Assembly: GCF_015832195.1 (NCBI RefSeq)
Contig: NW_024037374.1
Span: 3,348,001-3,412,000, forward strand
Length of the DNA stretch: 64,000 nucleotides
DNA from: Motacilla alba alba
Lineage: Eukaryota; Chordata; Aves; Passeriformes; Motacillidae
Direction of reading: 5' to 3'
Below are positions 46,501-58,740 of this stretch, one piece after another. A model generated the notes under the pieces. The model was given only the letters and a program-made list of their open reading frames with translations. It had not been told where the DNA came from and did no database searches. Positions within the stretch are counted from its first letter, which is position 1, and each line of letters starts with the position of its first letter. The position numbers and the translations under genes were made by a program.

Positions 46501-49199
46501 GTGTGTCCTGCTTGGCACAGCCCAGGCAGGGCTTTCCCAGCCACATTCCACACTCCATTTCCCAGCTGGAGCCGCTGGTGCCTCTGAGTTGTGCTGCCCC
46601 AGCCCCAGGGACGCTCTCCTTGTCTGCCCATTCCCCCACGGGCTCTGGCCAGGGATGGCCTCAGTGGGGGCTGCTGACATCCTCAGCAACTTGGAGGCTG
46701 CTGCTGAATTGTTCTGCTGCAGAGGCTTGTTCAGCCTGCAGCTCTTCAGTGCAGGAATTCAGTGTCCCAGGGCTCATTAACATTCAGACACCTGAACAAG
46801 CCAAGCCTCAGGGAATAATTTGATTTAATTTGCAAATCTTCTGTGGGTAATTAGACAGATTCCAGCAGTGTATTCAAAGTGAATATATTATACTTACAAA
46901 GATAGTGAGGAAATTGTTTTTGCTCCTGTTTAGGTTTTTTTTTCCTTGATCATACATTGATATGTGCAATCTCCAATTGACACTGAATCCAACTACCACC
47001 TCATGCAGTTTGAGTAGATATGAAAATCAAGACCCTTCATGGCTGACAATCCATCAGACTCTATCCCTACCCCCACCCCACCATTTCCCCCATCCAAGCC
47101 CTGTCACTCAGAGCAGCCTTGTGCAAATCTGAGCTCCCTCCAGCCCAGGCTGCAGCTGCAGCTTTCAGCTCCTTGGCTCCAACTGCCACCTGCTTTCCTT
47201 GCAGAAGGAGCTGCCCGAGACACAGAGGGATGGTCATTTCTTGTCAGCCAACAAAGCCAAGGGAAGGCACACCTCCATCAAATGCAAAAGTCATTCCTCT
47301 GCTGCATATTAAATCCCCTTTCCACAGCAGACAGTCTCAGAGCAATGGAAAACACCTTCTGTGCCCAGCACAGATCCCAAGGTCCCCCCAAACCCTCCCT
47401 GCCCCGGTTCTGCCCAGATTTGCTCTTTGCACACACGAGTCCCAGGCTGCAGTCAGGAGCTCCCTCCATGCCCAGAGGGAGGAAAAGAGAGAAAGTGGAT
47501 GAAGAGCTCTCCTGTGCAGAGCCAAGGTCCAAGTGCTCTGCAGTGGGAGCCACAGCTCATCAGGCTTGTGTCCTTTGGGGGTCAGGGACTGGTGACACTC
47601 AGAGGCACAGAAAGGTTTCTTGCCAACAAACACAAGTTGAACATTTGAACAGTTTAATCACCATCACAGCTCTTCCCTCAGCTCTCTGTGATGTCCCAGC
47701 TGCATCTGACATGTCCCCCATCCCCAAGGCTTTTCCATACAGGAGCACTTTTAGACAAAGATATAAGAAAATGTAATTCTGTGATAGACATAAACACAAT
47801 TAAGATGTTGACTAATGGATATTTATTTGAACTTTGAAAAGACGGGGCAACTCGTTGAAGCTCAAAGCATAAAGCCAGTCAGTTGAGAGGCACTCGAATG
47901 ACCAGAGAGCATCTGGAGGAGGAGATCTGGGAGCAAAGGGAAGAATATAGATCAAGCTGGTCTAGGGAAGAGATGTCCTTCGACATGGCCATTTAACCAG
48001 GAGAGCTGGAAACACTTGATGGAAAAGAGAGAGATTACATAATAGACTGAATATTGGTGACACAAGTAGATGGGAAGATCAGTATTTCTTCTCCTGCCAT
48101 CAGTACACTTCCAGCAAATTCCTCTTCCTTGGGGGAAAACTTTGCCATTTCTTAAAAGTGCTCAAATGACCCAGATAATAAAGATTTGCTTGTATATTAT
48201 GAAACCAGCAGGTATTAAAATGTGCCCCATTCCAGGCAGAAATCAGCTGTGTGCCCATGAACAAGCAGTGCCACTTGTGCCCTGAGGTGTTGAGCTGGGA
48301 TTGGATCTCTCTGAGAGCACCTGAGGGAGAGCAGAGCACCTTGCAAGCTGCAGGTCCCTGACAGCCCTGCAGGGCTCCTGTCCCATCAACATCTGCTCTG
48401 CTCCAGACTGAAACAGGCACCAGCATGGTGCCGGGATCATCAGAGAACTGCGGTGTGTGCTGGAATTCCATGCCCTCCCCATCCCACAGCAGCCCTGCAT
48501 TTCCCTCCTGCAGCCTTGGTCTCCAGCACAGCCAGGGAGGCTCTCTGGGCTCCTGACTGTTCCTGCAGCCCCCAAGGGCAGCTGAGCTCTTCCTTTGGCA
48601 CAGTCAGGCCTGGCCAGCGCAGGCCGTGCTCAGCAATTGCTTGTCTGTGCCTGGCCTTGCTGCCAGCCCCGGCAGCGGCTGCGTGGCCCCTTGGTGGCCC
48701 TGTGCTGGCCCAGCCATGGTGCCCCAGCCCCTGGGCAGGCCCAGCCCAGGCCAGGAGCATTGCGGCTGGGAAGGGCCCCTGTGCCGTGGGGCCCACAGCA
48801 GCCTTGGGGCTCTGTGCCCCATGGCCTCCCTGCTGGGCATCCTCTGCCAGCTCCTGCAGAGCCCCTGGCACCTGTGGGGCTGCACAGACAGCCCTGCCCC
48901 GGGCTCTGCCGGCCTCTGGGCCAGCAGAGAGGCAGCCAGGGCGTGCCATGGCCGGGAACAGGCCCTGAGCCCCGCAGGAGGATGGAGCTGGGCCACAGCC
49001 AAAGTCAGCCCAGGGCAAAGCTGGGCTCAGCAGCCAGGGCTGCCAAGAGTTGGGGACAGAGGCTGGCGGTGACAAATGTCCTGGGCCCCCTCCCTGCTCT
49101 GTCAATGCCAACAAGGGCACAGAGCAGCTCCTCTCTGGGGCACTTGCCTCTTTTCAATGCCTTGCACAGGCGCTGGCCCTGCCCCACAAGGCCTGGCCT
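46501..49199. other. Unassigned interval left of cassette C
   Basis: 46950-47100 matches 32150-32290 inverted. 47555-47800 is a further copy of the block at 49745-49975 and of 31480-31720 inverted. An ORF at 47039-47776 (245 codons, plus) has no recognisable domain. 48440-49199 is GC-rich with ORFs in most frames. No gene is supported. Confidence 0.4.
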
Positions 49200-49336
49200 G
49201 AGTCCTGCCCCTGCCCGCTCAGCCAGGCTGAGATGGACACTGATGGTTTCTGGGCCAGGCTCTCTGAGCCCGGCCCAGCTCCCTGCAAGCTCTGCCAGCT
49301 GCCCTGAGCTCTGGGCAGCACCAAGGGCCTCTCCCC

Positions 49337-49366
49337 AGCCCAGCCCAGCCCAGCCCAGCCCAGCCG
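49337..49366 (+). repeat. (CAGCC)n short tandem repeat
   Basis: Six perfect pentamer copies inside GC-rich cassette sequence; the B counterpart (about 32930) has fewer. Confidence 0.75.
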
Positions 49367-50659
49367 GCTCTGGTCCCACAGCTCTGCTCAGCCCAGGCTG
49401 CTCTGGCCACTGGCCCCACGGCCTCAGCCCCTGGCCAGGGCACAGCAGCAGCTGCAGCTGCCACAGGACTCAGCCCCAGCCATGGGGGAAGGTGCTTGGC
49501 CAAGGCACAAGGAGGCTCCCTGGCTGCCCTGCTCCCCTCTGGCTGAGGTGCTGAGCACTTAAGGGCCGGGTCCTGCCCTGGGCTCACAACCACCCCAAAT
49601 CCCTGGCCGTGCCCTGCCCCTGATCCCCACAGCCTGTCCGGTTTCCTTCATCCCTCCTTTGCCAGGCACTTTCTGGGACAAGGGAGCTCTGCTCTGGGGA
49701 TGGAGGGAGGTCCAAGTGCCACCACTGGAGTGGGAACCACAACTGATCAGGTTTGTGTCCTTTGGGGGTCAGGAACTGGTGAGACTCAGAGGCACAGAAA
49801 GTTTCTCTTCATGGCCAACAGACCATAGCTGAACAGGACACAATCTAATAACAATCACGCTCTTCCATGAGCTATGTGCAATGTCCCAGCAGCATCTGCT
49901 GAGTCCACCATTCAGAAGTGTTTTCCATACTAAAATTAATTTCAGACAAACATGGTTCTGTGATAGATATAAACACAATTAAGTTCTTGTATCAGGATGC
50001 TCATCCAGGAGTGGGGGCAAAACAGCTCAAACAATTCCTGATTTGCAAAGCTGTCAGTGGTGGATGGAGAAGGGAGCTCAGGCTGCTCTTGGTGTTGAGG
50101 AAATGCTGAAACCAGCCTGACTCATTTCATCTCCTCCTGTCCTGAATGATCTCCCCTCTTTCCCCTCCCACCCATTGGCTTTTGTCTCCCACCAGGCCCC
50201 CCAGTGAAGAGCCTGGCTCTGTGTTCTCCAGCACCTCCCTGCTGGCACTGCCAGGCTGGGAGGAGGAGCCCCTCAGCCTTCCCTGCTGCGGGCTGGACAA
50301 GGCCAGCTCCCTCAGCCTCTGCTCACAGCCCAAGGGCTCCAGCCCCAGCTTGGAGGCCCTTCCCTAACCCTGCTCCAGCTGCCAGACATCTTTCCTGCCC
50401 TGGGCAACCCAAACCAGGCCACAGGGACCTGGATCATCCCCGGCCTTGATGTCCTGCTCACACAGCCCTGGCCCCTTGTCCCCATGTCAGGCTCTGGGCT
50501 GGATCCTGTGGAACATCCTTTGCTGGAGGCTGTGGCTCCAGGGGGACCGGGGGGATCCCGGGGCACAGGGACCCCGCTGGGCATGAACAGCATTGGACTT
50601 GTTGGGAGAAACTGTGAGGGGGAGCTGGGGCAGAGTGACCAACGCAGTGACCTGACACA

Positions 50660-50942
50660 GCCCTCCTGGGGTGTCACACAGCCCCTCTGGGATGTCACAG
50701 CCTGCTCTGTGATGTCACAGCCCATTCTCTAATGTAGCACAGCTGGTCTCTGATGTCACAGCCAACTCTGTGATGTCATAGTCTGCTCTGTGATGTCAGA
50801 CCTCAGCTCTGTGATGTCAGACCTCTGCCTTGTGATGTCACAGCTGGCTCTTTGATGTCACAGATGCAGCCTATGATGTTCTAGCTTCTCGATGACCTCA
50901 CATAACCCACTCTGTGATGTCATAGCCCACTCTGTGACCTCA
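50660..50942 (-). repeat. TGACATCA minisatellite array 4
   Basis: Inverted counterpart of array 1, reading CTGTGATGTCACAGCC on the plus strand. It ends at the LTR start (50943). Confidence 0.85.
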
Positions 50943-51392
50943 TGTTACCAGATGATCAATTGTCTGCCCAAGGTGAGCTCACACCTGGAGCTTGTTCTCC
51001 AAAACCCCAGGCCTATGGAAACCACACAATGCCCCTTGTGTGAGAAGGGGAACTGGAAGTTCAGCAGCCTCAGTGTCCTGCCAGCTCTGCCAGGCCCACT
51101 GCAACATTGGGGTCCACGACCACCAGGGACCACCAGAGAGACCACCAGGACAGAAGAATACATGCAAAATGGGAAGGGAAATGTGTTAATGATTTTGGGG
51201 AAATGATTATCATATGTGTGTTTAGTCCAGGACAATCAATGAATATGTGTGCAAAATACAAACAGAAACTTGCCTGTACTCAGTGTGCACGGCTTTGGGA
51301 GGAGCTATCCCCGTGCATCCGGCTGAATAAAGAATGCTGCTTCTTAATGCTACATTATGTTAAGGAGTTTGGTTTACAAATTTTTGGTAACA
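50943..51392 (+). repeat. Solo-LTR-like element in cassette C
   Basis: 450 bases, TGTTACC...GGTAACA, with poly(A) signal AATAAA (about 51327-51332). Counterpart of 30064-30526. Flanked by the minisatellite on the left and CR1 on the right. Confidence 0.65.
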
Positions 51393-53138
51393 CTCCCACT
51401 GCCAAGGAAAGCTCTGTCTCCTGCTGTTCACAAACAGAGAAGGGCTGGTGGCAGATGTGGGGGTCAGAGGCTGCCTGGGGCAAAGTGACCATGCAATAAT
51501 CAAGTTTTCAATGTTCTGTGAAAGAAGGAGGGGCAGCAACAAAACTTCTACACTGGAATTAGGAAGGGCAGACTTTGGTGTGTTTAGGATGCAGATTTGG
51601 GGAGTACCGAATTGGGTACTGATTTTTCTAAGGGAAACAGCCCTTAAAAACAAAGGGGTCCAGGGAGGATGGACACACTTCAAGAAAGTCATGTTAAGGG
51701 GGAAGGGGCAGCCTGTCCCAGTGTGGCAAAAGATGAGCTAGAGAGGAAAATGAGTGGCCTGGCTGCCCATAGAGCTTCTGTGGGAACTCAAGGGAAAAAA
51801 GAAGGTGCATCAACTTTGGATAGAGGGTCAGGCTACTTAGGAAATGTTTCAGGATGTTGTTAGGTCATGCAGAAAGAAAAGGAAAGAGGTGAAAGCTCAA
51901 TTAGAGCTTAACCTGGCCACTTCTGTGAGAAATAATAGATAAGTTTTCTATAAATAAGTTATTAGCAGAATGTGGGAAAAGGAGAACCTTTGCTCCATTG
52001 GTTGCAGTGGGGAATATAGGAACTAAAGATGAAGAAAGGGCTGAGCTTAACTCCTTGTTTGTCCCAAGTTTCAATATTAGGACACATTGCCCTCAAGACA
52101 AGTGTTCTCCTGAGCTGGTAGATGGGCACAGGGAGCAGAACAGCCCCCTGGAATCCAAGAGGAAGCAGCTGGTGACCAGCTGAGCCACTCAGATGCTCAC
52201 AGGTGTATGGGATCAGAGGAGATCCATGCTAGGGGGATGAGTGAGGTGGTGGATGAGCTCCCCATGCTGCTCTCCATCATTTACCATCAGTCCTGGCTCA
52301 CCAGAGAATTTCCAGAGGACTGGAGGTGCCAGTGTGACCTCATCCCCAAGAAGGGCTGGAAGGAGGATCTGGGGAGCTCCAGGCCTGTCAGCCTGACCTG
52401 GGTGCCTGGCAAAGTTATGGAACAGCTCACCTTGAGTGCCACCACAGGGCACCCACAGGATGGCCGAGGGATCAGATCCAGCCAGCGTGGATTTAGGGGT
52501 GGCAGGTCCTGCCTGACCAATCTGGTCTCCTTTTATGACCAGGTGACCCACCTGGTGGATGTGGGAAATGCTGTGGATGTGTCTATCTGGACTTCAGCAA
52601 AGCCTTTGACACTGTCTCTGACAGCATTCCCTGGAAAAGCTGCAGCCCACGGCTTGGGCAGGTTCTCTCCTCACTGGGAGATTTAAGAGCTGGCTGGAGG
52701 CTGGGCCCAGAGAGTGATGGGGATGGTGCTGCATCCAGCTGGTGTCCAGGCACTGCTGGTGTCCCCAGGGATCTGTGTTGGGCCCAGTCCTGTTCAATAT
52801 CTGCATTGATGGTCAAGATGAGGGGATTGAGTCCACGACCAGAAATTTACAGATAATAGCAAGCTGGCTGGGAGTGTTGATCTGCTGGAGGGCAGGACAA
52901 GAGGACACAGCCTTAAGCTGCACCAGGGGAGCTTCAGGCTGGACAATAGGAAGAAGTTCTTCACAGAAGGGGTGAGTAGGCATTGGAATGAGCAGGCCAG
53001 GCGGGAGGTGGCAGAGTCACTGTCCCTCTCCAGTGGCACTTAGTGGCATGGTCTGAGTGACAAGGCACTATTAGGGTATTGGTTGGACTTGACAATCTCA
53101 AAGGTCTTTTCCAGCCTGTGTTATTCTGGCATTCTGTG
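51393..53138 (+). mobile_element. CR1 LINE fragment 1 in cassette C
   Basis: Endonuclease end (GCLGQSDHAIIKFS), RT segments (SSRPVSLTWVPGKVMEQ, FRGGRSCLTNLVSFYD, PQGSVLGPVLFNICID) and a complete 3' end with ATTCTGGCATTCTGTGATT at about 53120-53138. A jump near 52870-52910 removes part of the RT. Degenerate and non-coding. Confidence 0.88.
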
Positions 53139-53795
53139 ATTGGGACACTCTGGGGCCATTGTGACACTGCGGGGCCTTGTGTAACCAAGGGTCCACTGTG
53201 ACACTACGGGGCCTCGAGCAATCTGGAAGACATTTTGACACTGCGGGGCCTTGTGTAACCAAGGGGTTTCACCATTTTGACACTGCGAAACCAAGGAGAC
53301 CATTGGGAGACTCCAGGGCCCAGTGGAACCACGGGACCTCATGGGACAAAGGGGACATTGTGACACTGCAGGATCCTGTGTAACCAAAAGGCCACTGTGA
53401 CACTACGGGGCCTCGAGCAATCTGGAAGAAGTTGTGACGCTGTGTGGCCATGTGGAAACAAGCAGTCCATTGTGACACTGAGGGGACTTGTGGACTCCCA
53501 GAGACCATGGTGACAGTGTGGGACCTCATGTAACCATGGGGCCACTGTGACAGCCTGGGGCCCCATGGAACCAAGGGGCCACTGTGAAACTGCCTTACCA
53601 ATGATGACATTGTGACACTGTGAAGCCCCATGGAACCAAGAAGAACATTGTGACATATTGGGGCCCCATGGAACCATGGAGACCATTGTTGCTCTGCAGG
53701 GTCTGTTGGAGCCAAGGAGACCAGTGTGACAGTGCAGGGCCTGGTGTAACCAAGAGGCCATTGTGACACTGAGGGGCCCCATGGAACCAAGGACA
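53139..53795 (-). repeat. 39-bp minisatellite, block 4
   Basis: About 17 units in the same orientation as block 3. It starts directly after the CR1 tail and ends where the second CR1 fragment begins. It is absent from cassette B. Confidence 0.87.
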
Positions 53796-54425
53796 ACTTT
53801 GCAGATGACACCAAGCTGAGTGTGAGTTCTGATCTGCTGGAGGGTAGAGTAGGAGGGCTCTGCACAGGGCCTTGGACAGGCTGGATCCAAGGACCAAATC
53901 CAACAAGGTGAGGTTTAACAAGTCCCAGTGCTGGGTCCTGCACTTTGGCCACAACAACCCCTGCAGCACCACAGGCTGGGGACAGAGTGGCTGGAGAACA
54001 GCCAGGCAGAAAGGGAGCTGCAGGGACTGCTGGACAGCAGGCTGGACATGAGGCAGCAGTGTGCCCAGGGGGCCAAGAAGGCCAATGGCTCCTGGCCTGG
54101 ATCAGAAATGGTGTGGCCAGCAGGAGCAGGGCAGTGATTCTTGCCCTGTGCTGGGCACTGGTTGGGCAGCACCTTGAGTGGGATGTCTAGTTCTGGGCAA
54201 CCCAATTCAGGAAGGACATGGAGGGGCTGGAGCATGTCCAGAGAAGGGCAACAAGGCTGAGGAGGCGTCTGGAACACAAGTCCTGTGAGGAGCAGCTGAG
54301 GGAGCTGGAGTTGTTTATCCTGGAGAAGAGGAGGCTCAGGGGAGACAAGGCAGTGTCAGGGCACAGGTTGGACTTGATGATCTCCAAGGTCTTTTCCACC
54401 CTTGCTGATTCTGAGATTCTCTGAA
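53796..54425 (+). mobile_element. CR1 LINE fragment 2 in cassette C
   Basis: Starts at the RT catalytic region (NFADDTKLS-like wording just after 53795), continues through [20 protein letters not shown] and [15 protein letters not shown], and ends with GGTTGGACTTGATGATCTCC and a GATTCT tail. It matches the 3' half of the CR1 in cassette B. Confidence 0.88.
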
Positions 54426-55973
54426 AGCACCCTTGGAGATGTGTCAGGATGAGCCCTGGGCCTTCTGTTCAGAAGCTCGAGCAGCCCAGGTGCCTCAGCT
54501 TCTCCTGCCAGCCCCAAAGCCCATCCTGTCAGTCCTGCAGAGCCTCTGCAGCTCCTCCTCACTGCCCAGAACAGGGAGCCCCACAGGCAGACACAGCAGC
54601 CCAGATGGGCCCCCCTGGCCTGGGCTGCCTCTGGCAAGGGAGCAGCACGGGGCACTGCAGGAGCCTGCAGACAATTGCTGCAGCACTTGGAGGATGATCC
54701 TGCTCCCCAAGGGCCGTTCCCATGGTGCCAAGTCAGGAACTGCAATGGGGAGTGGGGCCAGAGAGGAAAGGGCAAACAGGGATGGGCTGTTTGCAGGGGA
54801 GAAAAACAGGAGTGGGCAAGAGGAGGAAATCTGGATCAGGAAAGAAGAAAAAAAGCAAAGGTGAAGCCAAGGAAATGCTCAGGGCAGTTTGGGGGTGGCT
54901 GCCCAGCAGCCCTGACTCTGAGCAACAGTGTCTGCAGTGGGACAGGAAACTCCCAGCTGATGGGAACAAACTTTCTGGCTGACTGTAGAGGCCAGGACAA
55001 AGCTGAGTGGTTTCCCTGGTGTCCCCCAGCCCTTGGTGGCCCCAGGGGCTGATGGCATTTGTGCTCCCTCAGGTTCATGTCCCCACAGCAGCAGCATGGG
55101 GGTGCTCCCGCCTGCTCTGTGCAATGCAAACAGGGGCTCCTGAGCCAGTGCTGCCGTGCCTGTGCCTGCAAGGATGGGGCACCTCTGTGTGAGCTGGGAG
55201 AGAGGCCAGGGCTGCAGAGGGGGGATGGTGTTGGCAGCTCCATGAGGACACTCTGGGACGCTGCCCTGGGCTGTGCAGCGCACTGGGGATGGATCAGCCC
55301 CTGCTCTGCTGCTCCTTCCCGTGTGCCCCAGGGCCCTTGCAGAGCCCCAGCCATGCTGTTTGCCCCCAGCCTGCCCACGGCCACCCTGGGGCTGCTCACA
55401 GGGGTTTTCTGTGCTCAGCATTGGCCTGGCCGTGTTCTTGAGAGAGCCTGGGCAAGGAGCCTGCAGCCCCCAGGCCCTGGCCTGAGGCGTCAGCGCTGCC
55501 CCAGCAGTGCCCATGGCCTGTCCCTGCTGCAGCCCCGGCACTGCCACCCCCAGCACTGTGCCCGGCCCCGAGAGCACTCAGGCCCTACAGCAACACCAGG
55601 GCCACCAGGGCAGCGGGGCAGGGCCACGGCAGCAGCACTGGCAACACCAAGTGCTGCTGCTGCTGCTGGGCACAGCTGCTGGGCCAGCACTGATCTGCCC
55701 CCAGCTCTGCACACAGACATTGCTGCTGCAGCTCCAGAGAAGGCAACCAAAGGGCATCTCTGCAGAAAACTCTGCTGGGAGATCCTTTAGTTCCTTTAAA
55801 GCCACTGAGAGCGCAGCCCCTCTGTGACACAGTGTGTGGTCACAGGGAAGGTGGAGGGAAAAAAAATGAGAAATGGCACAAACAATGACATTTCTTTGTA
55901 GACAATATGAAAACAGTAAAACAAAGAAAAAGAACCTCCAAAATGATAACAAGAAGTAGTATGATAGATGACT
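54426..55973. other. Downstream block of receptor C, no gene supported
   Basis: Counterpart of 1-1320 and 26760-28295. The half nearest the receptor follows A; the half nearest the CR1 follows B. Long frames (54879-55577 minus, 55059-55790 plus) are GC-rich and lack domains. Confidence 0.45.
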
Positions 55974-55979
55974 TTTATT
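55974..55979 (-). promoter_or_regulatory. Poly(A) signal of receptor C
   Basis: AATAAA on the minus strand in the same position as in A. Confidence 0.55.
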
Positions 55980-56009
55980 GCAAGTGATTTACAGAAATTT
56001 GCCAGCAGT

Positions 56010-56943
56010 TTAATGTTCCTGAAAGCATCCAGTCATCAGTCTCCACACTGCAGCCTTGAGCTCCTGGTTCCTCAGGCTGTAGATGAGGGGGTTCAGGGCT
56101 GGAGGCACCACCGAGTACAAAACTGACACCACCAGATCCAGGGATGGTGACGAGATGGAGGGGGGCTTCAGGTAGGTAAACACTGCAGTGCTGATGAACA
56201 GAGAGACCACAGCCAGGTGAGGGAGGCAGGTGGAAAAGGCTTTGTGCCGTCCCTGCACAGAGGGAATCCTCAGCACAACCTGGAAGATCTGCACATAGGA
56301 GAAAACAATGAACACAAAACAACCAAGAACTAAACAAGAACAAACAGCGAGAAGCCCCAGTTCCCTGAGGTAGGATTTGGAGCAGGAGAGCTTGAGGATC
56401 TGAGGGATTTCACAGAAGAACTGGCCCAGGGCATTGCCATGGCACAGGGGCAGGGAAAATGTATTGGCCGTTTGCATGAGTGAATAGAGAAAGCACGCTG
56501 GCCCAGGCAGCTGCTGCCATGTGGGCACAAGCTCTGCTGCCCAGGAGGGTCACGTAGTGCAGGGGTTTGCAGATGGACACAAAGCGGTCGTAGCACATGA
56601 TGGTCAGGAGAGAAAGCTCTACTGAGTTGAAGAACACAGAGAAAAAGAGCTGAGCAGCACATCCTGTGTAGGAGATGGTCCTGGTGTCCCAGAGGGAATT
56701 GTGCATGGCTTTGGGGACAGTGGTGCAGATGGAGCCCAGGTCAGTGAGGGCCAGGTTGAGCAGGAAGAAGAACATGGGCGTGTGCAGGTGCTGGCCGCAG
56801 GCTACGGCGCTGATGATGAGGCCGTTGCCCAGGAGGGCAGCCAGGGAGATGCCCAGCAAGAGGCAGAAGTGCAGCAGCTGCAGCTGCCGCGTGTCTGCCA
56901 ATGCCAGCAGGAGGAAGTGGCTGATGGAGCTGCTGTTGGACAT
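56010..56943 (-). pseudogene. Olfactory receptor, OR14-like, frameshifted (copy C)
   Basis: Same receptor as copy A by wording (N-terminal MSNSSSISHF, then MCYDRFVSICKPLHY; C-terminal half LRELGLLAVCSCLVLG to NPLIYSLRNQELK). The start ATG is at 56943. Around 56481-56500 the sequence differs from A by scattered substitutions and one extra base, moving the frame within TM4 (about residue 150). The first frame then runs on to a stop near 56410, and the second half is open only in the other frame. A single-base assembly error would look the same, so the pseudogene call rests on one indel. All other landmarks, including the loop cysteines and TM7, are intact. Confidence 0.88.
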
Positions 56944-58413
56944 TTGCTGGGGCTGCACATGGGGACCTGTTCAAGAACAGTGAAGAGTTAGAGGAGATAC
57001 CTGTAACCAAAATCAAAGGCATTTCCCATACACACTCCTCTATAGCACACAGACACCCTTCTGTGCTCAGGAATTCTGGGGTTTTCTTTATTTGCTCCCC
57101 TGTATTTTCCCAGATATTCTTGGATATCAAAATCTCAGCATTTCTACTGCCCTCAGGGAGAACAGAGTGAGTTCTCTGAGGCAAAGTGATGAGTGGAGAG
57201 TGAGGGGAGATGATCTGTCTTCTGACCTGTTCAGAGTTTCTTTAAACTTTAACATTTCTCAAGTGGAGGGTGATAAGGTACTGCTGAGAGCAGATGGATC
57301 CACCATAGCCCAGCTCCACATTTGTAGACAAGGACTCATGTTGCTCATTTCACCAACCCAGCAGCATTTTCAGTGTCAGAACACCTCTGCCTTTCCCCAT
57401 CAATCTTCGAGCAGAGATGCTCTAGGACAGGTTTGCATCCTGGATTGGAGCTCCCAGCTTGGACTGAAATCTCAGGGAGACTTCCAAGGGTCCTTCTGAT
57501 GGCATTGGATTGAGGGAGATGCAGCTCCTTCCCTGGCTGCTCTGACAGCATTGCCCAGAGCCGGGCACTGGGGACAGCGTCACCCTGAGCCAGCTGTGCC
57601 CCCTGCCAGAGCCCCCAGTGCCGGGCTGCTGCTCCCAGCCCTGTGCTCTGCAGAGGGAACTGGGCCCGGGGCTGCAGAGCTGCCCCACGGCTCTGCTGCA
57701 GCTCTGCCTGCACAGGAGGGGCTTCACGCCTTGGAGCCCCAGCCCTGAGGGCAGAGGCTTGGCTGGGGGACAGGAGGGAGGGGGCTTGTTCAGAGGCAGG
57801 GGCTGCACTGGAGGGGCTCCTGTGGACATCTCTAAACTCTCCCTGCCACAGCATTTCTGGGTTTTGATTTCTCTCATTGCCTGAGCTTCTGTCTCTTTGC
57901 TTTCTGGAGATTTTCCTCCTGAAGTTGTTTCCCTGTGCCTGATCTCTCCCTGCCAGCACTCACACACCCCACATCTCTGGGCACTCTCCTTGGCCCTACA
58001 GAAGCCTACCTGTCTGCAGGGCACTGGCTGGGGGCAGGTTCTGTTTGCAGCTTGGAGAAAGGACAGCTCAGAGTGAAACTGATGGGTCCAGCAAAGGTGA
58101 TGCTGCTGCTGTCCATGGGCAGAGAGGCTGAAAGCACAGTAGGGATCTCCTGTGAACCTATAGATCACTAAAAGCAACAGTTCAGATGTCTCAGGAACTC
58201 GTCAAAATTCATAATCAACCATTAATATTTATGCCCCCTCCCTGCCATTCACCACTAGTAGGAAACTGAATACCCAGTGTATGGAAATTTCCTCATTTTT
58301 ATCAAAATCCTTGTCTTGGAAATACTCTATGACTAATCAAAACCCCTCAGCATGTCAGAGCTTCATAAGCATTTCACCTTCCCTGCACCAGAAATCCTCA
58401 GAGTTGTACTCAC

Positions 58414-58740
58414 AGAGTCTGTAGGCATTGGCATGTTCCAGCTTTCAGAGATCACTCCAGGAGCTGCAGCTGCATTGTCCTGCAGCCAGAGGTTCCTGTG
58501 CCAAGGGCTGGCAGGGATTCTGCCCCAGGCACTTCCCAGCACCTTCCCAGCCCTGACTGATTGAAGCTCTCTGTGCCTCTGTGCTGTGCCCGCGGTGGCT
58601 GCAGGCAGTGCCCCAGCCCTGCTGGGCTGGCAGAAGAGCTGCTCAGCAAGAGAAATGTGCTTTTCAAGCTCTTCTTGGTTACCAGCAGCTGCCTCTGTGC
58701 CAGCAGCCCAGCCCAGCTCAGCAGCACAGACACAGCACAA
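58414..58740 (-). other. Possible 5' leader exon of receptor C
   Basis: Counterpart of the exon-like ORF in A and B, ending at GTGAGT (58408-58413) on the minus strand. The candidate acceptor before the receptor, CTTGAACAG, lies at about 56967-56975. Confidence 0.35.

Noticed and set aside
47039..47776. 245-codon plus-strand ORF
   Set aside because: No domain or homologue recognised; the sequence is part of cassette-type repeated flank whose other copies do not keep the frame.
48595..49554. 319-codon plus-strand ORF
   Set aside because: Lies in GC-rich DNA open in several frames on both strands; no domain, and its counterpart in cassette B (32700-33060) is not kept as the same frame.
50931..51400. 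Target duplication for the TGTTACC LTR in cassettes B and C
   Set aside because: Bases on the two sides (ACCTCA and CTCCCA) do not match, so I do not claim a clean insertion.
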